DNA from: Bimastos eiseni
Taxonomy: Eukaryota; Annelida; Clitellata; Crassiclitellata; Lumbricidae
Direction: 5' to 3'
NCBI GenBank assembly: GCA_959347315.1
Contig: OY365822.1
Coordinates: 7,338,714 to 7,402,713, forward strand
Length of the DNA: 64,000 bases
In this document: one piece after another, positions 57,761-64,000 of the stretch
Numbering within the stretch: position 1 is the stretch's first letter
How the letters are laid out: every line of letters starts with the position of its first letter
Notes under the pieces: model-generated
Told to the model about the DNA's origin: nothing
Seen by the model: only the letters and a program-made list of their open reading frames with translations
Database searches by the model: none
Position numbers and translations under genes: made by a program

Positions 57761-59463
57761 ATTATTATTATTATCAATGTCGATATTAATTATAATATTA
57801 TTGTTATTATTATCGTTATTATTATTATTATTACTATTATTATTTTTATTATTATATGTGCAATGTATAATACATACATAGATATATCCACACATACTGT
57901 TAGTACATATATGCATACATACGCGCATTCATAGTCATACATATACATTTATGTAGGTTGTAGATTTACGAACACAAATGTAAATGATATGTAATGTAGC
58001 AAATTGGTGTAAAATATTCCTTTATAATGACACTAAACATCATAATAGACAAGCGTAAAAAGTGCCTATGAGTAGATATATACTGAATGGGCGCTACATA
58101 AATGTTCGATTACATAACAGTCTCATTACAAAGTATGTAACAGTTTTTGGCGACACCTAGTGAATAAACGTGTCATTGCGGTGCCTGTGTTTTCAGACGG
58201 TCATTCAGATGCAGGGCTTTCGGAGCCTGGCTGAGGGTGAGGAGGTCCAGTTCGAGTGCAGGGACTCGGACAAGGGGGTTGAGGCGACGTTCGTCTGTGG
58301 CCCAGGGGGCACCGACTGCAAAGGGTCCGAGCGACGACCAGTCTCCAAGAAGAAGTTCAGAAAACTCAGGTGCTAATACATTCGCATCTATATTACTAAG
58401 ATTAGTTTATATAGCGCCGCTGTTTTGATTTAATCAGAGAAGCCTTCATCGATGTTTAATGTTATTAAACACAGAAATGTCACCGGTAATCGATACAATT
58501 CAATGGTCATTAGAAGTGTCACCTTTGGTGGGCACACGCAGACACGTAGGGAGGTCATATGCTAGGGATTCCTAAAATGGGCAACGAGAGGAGAGTTATT
58601 GACTTACCAATTGACGTCTAGCATCGTATTTAAAGTCATTGGACCAAGTTCGAACAAAGTATTATGAGGCTGTTAGTTGCTAAGTACAATAGTTCGTTGG
58701 TTATTGATTGAATTAATTACCTGATTGTGACTTAATTTTGGTGCGCAATTGGTTGGTGCCTTTTGCACTGGAAGCCAGTGCAGCCGAGGCTATTGATCAC
58801 GGCTCTGTGGTTTTATTGCTTTATCGATTTCAGTGATCAATCTATTGGTCCGATGTAAGTGCTGTTATAATCACAGACCTATTGGTTAATTACTCGATTA
58901 GAATGATTGATTGATTTATCGATCGATCAATTTTGTGACCGATTGATTTGATCGATTTCGTTTCTTGATTGCTCGGTTGATTTATTGGTTGAGTGATTGA
59001 TTGACTGATCGGATGGCCCTCTTACTTACTTATTGATTGATTTATTGACCAACTGACTGACTGGCTTGCTGAGTTATTGATCGAGTGATTGATTGACTGA
59101 CTGATTGATTAATCGACTGATTGTTTGATTAATTGATTGACTGATTGATTGATTGATTGATTGATTGATTGCAGGTGCTACAATTGCGGTGACTTTGCCA
59201 ATCACATCGCCTCGAAATGTCCCCGTGGTCCTCTGCCAAAGCGATGTCACAACTGCAAGTCGGACGATCATCTGATCGCCGATTGCCCCCTCAAGAGAGC
59301 AGACCCTTCAGGGACGACGGATGTCGGCTCTCCTCACCCTACTGGTGACGAACCGTCCCCCACATCGAGCCAGCACAGCGACGATGGTGGAACGGAGGAG
59401 GGCAGAGAAGGGAAGAGGGCGGGCTCCCCCGAACCACCACCACCGCCCGGACCGAAGTCGTGA
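48583..59463 (+). CDS. lin-28: LIN-28 homologue (supported exons, gene level)
   Basis: Three exons (48583-48692, 58197-58369, 59175-59463) join in frame to 189 codons plus stop, not counting the candidate first exon. The order is a cold-shock domain, a basic linker, two CCHC zinc knuckles and a proline/serine-rich tail, an architecture unique to LIN-28. LIN-28 binds the terminal loop of let-7 precursors through the cold-shock domain and the GGAG motif through the knuckles, blocking maturation; in nematodes and other animals it sets developmental timing. It acts in cytoplasm and nucleus. The intron inside the cold-shock domain after DVFLHQ is long (9.5 kb) and full of repeats. No coding defects are seen. 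Confidence 0.95.
49290..52090 (+). repeat. 2.8-kb minisatellite, 28-bp unit, about 99 copies
   Basis: Units are of the form CTCAATTCCCTCCTCACTTC plus CTATTTAG (28 bases). Variants are CCCCTTTCACTCCCCACTTC plus CTATTTAG, and units with CACTTACTATTTAG. The left part has a 9-10 unit higher-order period (markers at about 49662, 49942 and 50194). The right part, from about 50650, alternates the two main variants with a 56-bp period. Each unit is a pyrimidine tract ending in TTTAG, similar to a 3' splice site, and lies sense in lin-28 intron 2. There are no CpGs. Confidence 0.97.
52250..52332. repeat. (CA)n microsatellite
   Basis: CA dinucleotide with CT and CG interruptions, then a short (TA)n to 52350. 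Confidence 0.95.
52380..53665. repeat. 1.2-kb (ACAT)n array with TATATACATGCAT interruptions
   Basis: ACATACAT tetranucleotides broken at irregular intervals (mostly 60-90 bases) by ACATATATACATGCATTCAT or ACATGTACATACACACAT. From 53540 it decays into CACACA. Open in all frames, hence spurious 'proteins' up to 408 residues (Tyr-Ile-His-Thr). Confidence 0.97.
53690..54000. other. Intron stretch, no gene seen
   Basis: Ordinary-composition sequence in lin-28 intron 2, including CCTCCGCCGCC. No exon is recognised. Confidence 0.5.
54000..54470. repeat. Diverged minisatellite (GTAAACTGATGCTCACGGGG)n
   Basis: TAA(A)CTGATGCTCACGGGGT recurs every 35-60 bases about ten times with GGTGGGG spacers of varying length. 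An isolated relative (AACTGACGCTCACGGGGAGG) is at about 55600. Confidence 0.8.
54745..55015. repeat. GACA/GAGA and (TA)n microsatellites
   Basis: ACAGACAG and GAGAGAG runs with (TA)n at 54773-54788 and 54890-54925. Confidence 0.9.
55020..56950. other. Intron stretch, no exon recognised
   Basis: Part of lin-28 intron 2. A 139-codon plus frame (55081-55500) and frames at 56307-56507 and 56500-56745 have normal composition, but no family was recognised. GGCGCTGTATAAAT, an element tail, is at about 55974. Confidence 0.45.
56955..57165. repeat. (CTGA)n/(CTGG)n repeat
   Basis: Alternating blocks of CTGA and CTGG tetranucleotides, followed by diverged TTGA units to 57330. Confidence 0.95.
57440..57865 (+). 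mobile_element. LINE 3' end with GGCGCTATATAAA tail and (ATT)n
   Basis: The plus frame ends with [16 protein letters not shown], the canonical end of many LINE reverse transcriptases; the preceding W..LP block is degraded ([16 protein letters not shown]). About 80 bases later TACGGCGCTATATAAACT precedes (ATT)n to 57860. It lies in lin-28 intron 2, same sense. Confidence 0.85.
58197..58369 (+). CDS. lin-28: lin-28 exon: second half of cold-shock domain and basic linker
   Basis: The acceptor is GTGCCTGTGTTTTCAG|ACGG and the donor CTCAG|GTGCTA. The exon is 173 bases (phase 0 in, phase 2 out). It encodes [20 protein letters not shown], then [13 protein letters not shown] and [15 protein letters not shown]. 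The [11 protein letters not shown] and GSERRP words are LIN-28 specific; the Lys-rich linker leads to the knuckles. Confidence 0.95.
58370..58990. other. lin-28 last intron, 5' part
   Basis: TATATAGCGCC at about 58409 is a reversed element tail. Otherwise ordinary sequence with increasing TTGATTGA content. Confidence 0.5.
58990..59170. repeat. (TTGA)n microsatellite abutting the 3' splice site
   Basis: TTGATTGATTGACTGA units become pure (TTGA)n for the last 30 bases and end at TTGCAG, the acceptor of the zinc-knuckle exon. TTGAT fits the branch-point pattern yUnAy. Confidence 0.9.
59175..59463 (+). CDS. lin-28: lin-28 last coding exon: two CCHC zinc knuckles and C-terminal tail
   Basis: The acceptor is TTGATTGCAG|GTGC; the stop TGA is at 59461-59463. 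It encodes [16 protein letters not shown] (knuckle 1) and [19 protein letters not shown] (knuckle 2, C-X2-C-X4-H-X4-C). Knuckle 1 has the residue pattern [14 protein letters not shown] typical of protostome LIN-28. The tail is Ser/Pro/Glu-rich and ends in [11 protein letters not shown]. It provides the GGAG-binding surface for let-7 precursors. Confidence 0.96.
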
Positions 59464-59952
59464 CCCAAGGGTTCCCTTCCTTAGCCATCCTTCATTCACC
59501 CGAGGCTCAGCGGTCTCCGTGGGCCGGGGGAAAGAAAGGAAAAGTCGGGAAAAGTGTCAAAAAGAAAGGAAAATGGACAACGAGAGGAGAGTTACAATGG
59601 TCTAAAAGATTGGGATATCTACGGAAAGATGGAAAATAGACGATTGAAGCCTGGAAATTGAGTAAAATGGTCGAAAAAGTTGGGATGTATATGAAAAAGA
59701 TGGAAAAAATGGACGCTTAAAACCAGGAAATAATCCTGCGTTTAATACGTTGCGTAAAAACGGTCGTATAAGTTGGGATGTGGATTGGAAAAGATTGGGA
59801 AATATACGATAAAAGTAGGGCAAGAATCCCACGTTTAATGCATTGTCAGTAAACAACGGGTGCGGGCTTGACGTGAGGGATGGTTAGCGCGATGACCATT
59901 TGGAGCGGCGTTGAATGTGTTGTCTGGCGCCTCCTAGCGAGTATTCGGAGAG

Positions 59953-59960
59953 CTACCTCA
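59953..59960 (+). promoter_or_regulatory. let-7 8-mer target site in lin-28 3' UTR
   Basis: CTACCTCA is the exact complement of let-7 nucleotides 1-8 (UGAGGUAG). It lies 490 bases after the stop. lin-28 is a conserved let-7 target in nematodes and vertebrates, so the match is likely to be functional. No further seed match was noticed in the UTR. Confidence 0.7.
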
Positions 59961-60164
59961 GACCATGTCTAACGTAACACGATGACGATTTGTGCGGTGG
60001 AGTTTTTTCCGTTGATTTGATTTCTGTTCGTTTTTTAAGTGTCAGACGACTACGACCGTGTTTTTTAATTAGTTCTTGTTTAGTATCGGTTAATGTAAAA
60101 CGTAGCTTTCTAATGTTTTGTGCACAATGAGTTTGATGTGCGACTTTGTATACACATTCGTTTC

Positions 60165-60715
60165 TCTCTCTCTGTTTCTCTCTCTGTTTCTCTCTCTGTT
60201 TCTCTCTCTGTTTCTCTCTCTGTTTCTCTCTCTGTTTCTCTCTCTGTTTCTCTCTCTGTTTCTCTCTCTGTTTCTCTCTCTGTTTCTCTGTCTGTCTGTC
60301 TGTCTGTCTGTATGCATCTCTATCTCTCTCTGTCTCTATTTTTATCTCTGTGTGTCTTTCTGTCTTGGTCTGTATGTGTGTGTATGTGTGTGACTCTCTC
60401 TGTCTCTGTATGTATATTTCTCTATGTCACTTTCTCTCTGTCTTCATCTCTCTCTGTCTCTCTCTTTTTTTATCTCTGTATGTATCTCTTCCTCTCTCTC
60501 TGTCTGTATCTCTCTCTCACTCTCTCTATGTCTCTGTCTGCTGTCTGTCTGTCTCTCTCTCTGTGACTCTGTCTCTCTCCCAATCTCTCTGTCTTTCTCT
60601 CTGCCTTTCTCTTTCTGTCTCTATCTCTGTCTTTCTCTCTGTCAATTTCTGTATGCTGAGTCTTTCTCTCTGTCTCTGTCTTTCTCTCTGTCTCTGTCTC
60701 TCTGTCTGTTTGCCT
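60165..60715. repeat. CT-rich array with a pure 12-bp unit
   Basis: TTTCTCTCTCTG repeats ten times (about 60165-60288), then TCTG and TCTC units continue to 60715. Ser/Leu/Phe frames are artefacts. Confidence 0.95.
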
Positions 60716-60757
60716 CTGACAATGAGTACGTGTGCAGTGTACGTCTGTTTGGCGTTC

Positions 60758-60763
60758 AATAAA
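60758..60763 (+). terminator. lin-28: Candidate poly(A) signal of lin-28
   Basis: AATAAA in a non-repetitive context just after the CT array, followed by T-rich sequence. Confidence 0.45.
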
Positions 60764-60783
60764 CAACGCTACAGCTGCTGAGT

Positions 60784-61440
60784 TTACTCTTTAGTTGGTG
60801 CTATATAAATTTCATATTACGAGCGAATAGGGACAAATATTTCGAAGCTATATTTCTATTTTCAACGCAGAAAATACTATGTTATTTCGTGTTTTTAAAA
60901 ATACTTTTAATATTATTTTATAAAAGCAACTTTTAAATGGTTTTAAAATGAATTTTGGAAAATTCAAAATGCCTTTCCAAATAGATTTTCTATATTACTT
61001 TTCAACAATAAGTGTTTCAAACCTACCAAAATTATTATCGATGTTTTAAAGCTCAAGACGTTGCTTTTAGCAAGTCAGACATGCTGCCGCTGCAGAGTGT
61101 TCAGAGCTCTGGCTAGAGCCATGACTTGCAATTTCCAAATACTAATGCACGGCCCCTGTGATTCGTGACGAGCACTGATGTGCTAACGTACACTTTGTGA
61201 GCAACTATAGTCTGATTTCGATCGAGGTTTTCTGAAGTGCACAGAAATCTTCTGAACTCAACCAATGATGTCACCCCCCCAGAAGTCGACTTTCGATTGG
61301 ATTATAATATTGCTGGCGCCCTGACCTTTACACTGACCTCGATAATTGACATACTTGAATCTGAACTTTAAAGAGTCATATCTAGGACGCACGTTTTAAG
61401 CACTTTAAACTCGTTTTCATGCAGGTGTACATTGTTTGAC
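60784..61440. other. Intergenic stretch between convergent genes
   Basis: GGTGCTATATAAAT (element-type tail) at about 60797, then AT-rich sequence. No gene. Confidence 0.5.
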
Positions 61441-61930
61441 TTAATAGTTACTGTAATAATAACTAAGAGCAACCGTATGTGTAATAGTAGCTAATAGTAA
61501 TAGTTACTGTAATAGTAACTAAGAGCAATAGTTATTGTAGTAGTAACTAGTCTAACAGTAACAGTAAGTGTAATAACTAAAAGTAACCATATTGTAATAA
61601 TAGCTAATAGTAATAGTTACCATAATAGTAACTATAGCAATAGTAGGTTAATAGTAACCAATAGTAATAGTTACTGTAATAACTAAAAGTGAGAGTAATT
61701 GTTATAGTAACTAAAAGTAATAGTGGGTGTTATAGTAACTAATATTAATAGTTACTGTAATTCTAACCAAAAGTAACAGTGAATGTAATAGTAGCTAATA
61801 GTAATAGTTACTGCATTGGTAACCAATGGTAATAGTAGATGTGATAGTAACTAATAGTAATACTCACTGTTGTACTAACTAAAAGTAATGCCAGGTGGAA
61901 TAGTAACTATGAGAATAGTAACGGACTGAC
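61440..61930. repeat. Diverged minisatellite (TAATAGTTACTGTAATAGTAAC)n
   Basis: TAATAGTAAC and TAATAGTTACTG words alternate with a period of about 30-40 bases over nearly 500 bases. Confidence 0.9.
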
Positions 61931-61954
61931 TGAATGTGCGAACATTGAAGCGTC

Positions 61955-61971
61955 TATATATACATATATAC

Positions 61972-62012
<41 letters not shown>
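61955..62012. repeat. (TA)n microsatellite
   Basis: TATATACA then pure TA to 62012. Confidence 0.95.
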
Positions 62013-62014
<2 letters not shown>

Positions 62015-62413
62015 AAGCACTCTGGAAGCTATAAACAGTTTGTCAAACTGCCACGTCAATGTCTGAATCCAAACGAAGTCCAGTTACAGCATTAGTCTCT
62101 GCTGTTGCTAGACATGATTTGTGAGTATGAAGTAAGTTATCGCTCGCGAGCACCACTGACTCTAAAGTTCGGCGCTGACTGGTTCGTGGAGCAGCTCCTT
62201 CGGTTTCACGACCTCGGCTTATACGAAGCCGTCCTTTGCCCGCCAGCTGAGCGTACCAGATGGCGCTGGTCTCGCTTAGATGTTCTTCTGTGGAGCTCTT
62301 GAGACGTCGGCGCGTAGTCTGACATTCAAGCCGTGATAGTTAGCCGCTGACTCGGCAAGCCTGGCCCACGCGGGTCCCCTACACGACCCATATTCCACAT
62401 GCGACCGTATGGG

Positions 62414-62626
62414 TCAGTCTCGGCCCAGGCTGTGCCACATGGTGACGGGCTTTCGAAGGGATGTCATCGTCTGCGTCCAGTGTACGAGCTCCATGCCTCC
62501 AGACTTTGGACCAAGGGTAACGTGACCGACGGGGTAGATGTCGCTCGCGGCCTCTCCTCCTTGTCCTGCTCCTCCTCCGCCTCTGTCCGATGGGATTGTG
62601 TAGACGGAGATCCGCAGTTGGACAGA
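62414..62626 (-). CDS. syt12: syt12-like terminal exon
   Basis: The acceptor on the minus strand is TTCGTTCTTTCAG|TCTGTC (exon begins at 62626) and the stop TGA is at 62416-62414. It is 213 bases, 70 codons plus stop, phase 0. It includes a Gly-rich insert ([15 protein letters not shown]) in the C2B loop-3 region, which replaces the Ca2+-binding aspartates. Confidence 0.93.
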   Translation of the reverse strand, partial: SVQLRISVYTIPSDRGGGGAGQGGEAASDIYPVGHVTLGPKSGGMELVHWTQTMTSLRKPVTMWHSLGRD

Positions 62627-62680
62627 CTGAAAGAACGAAAGAACGAACGATCAATTGGATTAATGGGTGGAGGGATGGGT

Positions 62681-62711
<31 letters not shown>

Positions 62712-63617
62712 TCATGCAAGCAAGCAGTCAATCAAGCAGTCAGTTAGCCAATCAATCAATCAATTATTCAGGTTTCTTTACTGAAACATAGACAAATCAA
62801 AATTGGGTGGGTAGGTGGGTGGGCGGGCGGGCGGACGGACGGACGGACGGACGGATGGGTGGATGCGTGGATGAGTGGAAGGATGGATGGATGGATGGGT
62901 GGATGAGTGGAAGGATGGATGGATGGGTGGATGAGTGAAAGGATGGATGGATGGGTGGATGGATGGAAGGATGGATGGATGGATGGATGGATGGATGGAT
63001 GGATGGATGGATGGATGGATGGATGGATGGATGGATGGATGGATGGATGGATGGATGGATGGATGGATGGATGGATGGATGGATGGATGGATGGATGGAT
63101 GGATGGATGGATGGATGGATGGATGGATGGATGGATGGATGGATGGATGGATGGATGGATGGATGGATGGATGGATGGATGGATGGATGGATGGATGGAT
63201 GGATGGATGGATGGATGGATGGATGGATGGATGGATGGATGGATGGATGGATGGATGGATGGATGGATGGATGGATGGATGGATGGATGGATGGATGGAT
63301 GGATGGATGGATGGATGGATGGATGGATGGATGGATGGATGGATGGATGGATGGATGGATGGATGGATGGATGGATGGATGGATGGATGGATGGATGGAT
63401 GGATGGATGGATGGATGGATGGATGGATGGATGGATGGATGGATGGATGGATAAGTAGGTGGATAAATGGTGAAGTGGTTTACCAGTAGGGATGAGGTTG
63501 GTACTGAGAAGGTCATGGCTTCGTTGAAGATGGGGTTTCGTGCGTCGTATTTCTTCGACGTTTTTTTCTTCGCCACCTTCTTCCCCTTTTGAAGAATATG
63601 CACTTTGGCGAAGCAGT
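62414..63617 (-). CDS. syt12: Synaptotagmin-12-like protein, last two exons (partial gene)
   Basis: Minus-strand exons 63617-63484 and 62626-62414 join in phase 0 to encode the C-terminal C2B domain. Words: [58 protein letters not shown], then [17 protein letters not shown] and stop. NP.FNEA.TFSVP and GHV.LGP..GGM...HW belong to synaptotagmin 12 rather than the Ca2+-sensing members. The loop aspartates of Ca2+-binding C2B domains are not present, as in Syt12. The WHSL end fits the synaptotagmin WHXL motif. Membrane-trafficking role by homology. The gene continues beyond the right edge, where the transmembrane segment, C2A and the start of C2B should lie. Confidence 0.9.
62627..63483 (-). repeat. 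syt12-like last intron filled with (GGAT)n
   Basis: Of 857 intron bases, about 570 are GGAT-type tetranucleotide; the part 62969-63451 is nearly pure, about 120 units. Toward the acceptor the unit changes to GGAC (62831-62855), GGGC/GGGT and then CAAT (62690-62765). The His-Pro-Ser-Ile frames through it are artefacts. Confidence 0.97.
63484..63617 (-). CDS. syt12: syt12-like penultimate exon
   Basis: The acceptor on the minus strand is TTTGTTGCCTGTAG|ACTGC and the donor CTACTG|GTAAAC. It is 134 bases, phase 1 in (first codon completed by an upstream exon), phase 0 out. It encodes the polybasic beta-4 strand ([14 protein letters not shown]), which in C2B domains contacts phosphoinositides and SNAREs. 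Confidence 0.93.
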
Positions 63618-64000
63618 CTACAGGCAACAAACGATGTCATCTCCAAGTAATCTTCATTATCAATATGACGACGACACAGTCACACAGCCTTCGTCACCAT
63701 CATCAATGTCCTTACGAACATCGTCACCATCGTCAACACAAGATGCACTTAGGGAACGAGGTTTAAAAGAAATCATCATACATTTTCGCAGTTGATTATG
63801 TCGATAATGATGATGACGACGACGACGATGATGATGATGACGATGGCGATGACGATGGTGAGTTCTCAGCCCGAACGATTTCAGGTCCATTGTCTTGATG
63901 CCACACGGGGTTGAGATGTATGAGGTGGCTTTCCGTTGCCTTCCTCACAGACAAGATTCGACGAGCAACTTGTCATAGGTAGTGAGTTCAGTGACTTGAG
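63618..64000. other. syt12-like upstream intron with dispersed repeat
   Basis: Diverged TCGTCACCATC and GATGACGAC triplets to 63855, then the dispersed repeat seen at 30772 (GATGGTGAGTTCTCAGCCCG, GGGGTTGAGATG, GGTGGCTTTCCGTTGCCTTC). Confidence 0.65.

Larger units (their letters stand above)
59464..60783 (+). other. lin-28: lin-28 3' UTR (probable extent)
   Basis: From the stop codon to about 20 bases past an AATAAA at 60758-60763. It holds a short repeat (AAAAGATTGGGA / GAAAAAGTTGGGATG at 59605-59800), the let-7 site at 59953-59960, and a CT-rich array at 60165-60715. The end is inferred from the poly(A) signal only. Confidence 0.5.

Noticed and set aside
60470..60766. Arg/Glu/Thr-rich minus frame
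   Set aside because: Antisense of the CT-rich array in the lin-28 UTR.
62768..63646. 292-codon minus frame of His-Pro-Ser-Ile repeats
   Set aside because: Readthrough of (GGAT)n. Only the first part overlaps the real syt12-like exon, and in the main case in the wrong frame.

Overview
The window is genomic DNA from a complex animal. Coding sequence is under 3% of it. The coding parts are short exons flanked by GT...AG introns of matching phase, and the rest is microsatellites, minisatellites, tRNA-derived SINEs, decayed LINE 3' ends and small DNA elements. The proteins are metazoan: a LIN-28 with a protostome-like first zinc knuckle, a SOL-1 (suppressor of lurcher) CUB protein and a synaptotagmin-12-like C2B domain. 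This suggests a protostome invertebrate, perhaps a marine lophotrochozoan such as a mollusc or brachiopod. The phylum is an inference with low confidence.

Layout. (1) 3277-15529, plus strand: a SOL-1-like gene. Five internal or terminal CUB exons are well supported by phase and homology, a hydrophobic C-terminal exon is likely, and a signal-peptide exon 7.2 kb upstream is plausible. Its introns hold a 20-bp minisatellite, a 24-bp minisatellite, a LINE fragment and many tetranucleotide arrays. (2) 15530-46700: about 31 kb with no recognisable protein gene. It holds one intact tRNA-Gln(TTG) at 20795-20866, LINE 3' ends, two tRNA-derived SINE families, MITE-like inverted repeats, a probable non-autonomous Helitron, and two CpG/CCAAT-rich segments that could be regulatory. 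(3) 46777-60763, plus strand: lin-28. Three exons (cold-shock domain in two exons, then both CCHC knuckles and the stop) are firm, and a first coding exon at 46777-46894 is a candidate. Intron 2 (9.5 kb) carries a 2.8-kb minisatellite of a 28-bp unit and a 1.2-kb ACAT array. The 3' UTR has a perfect 8-mer let-7 seed match. (4) 62414-63617, minus strand: the last two exons of a synaptotagmin-12-like gene, convergent with lin-28 and continuing beyond the right edge. Its last intron is mostly (GGAT)n.

The three genes are not an operon and have no obvious shared function. The clearest regulatory link is lin-28/let-7, the known heterochronic loop. I see no wholly new system. The items most worth following are the splice-acceptor-like minisatellite and branch-point-like microsatellite in the lin-28 introns, the RFX-type X-box over the candidate lin-28 start codon, and the conserved GGCGCTATATAAA tails from which many microsatellites appear to start.
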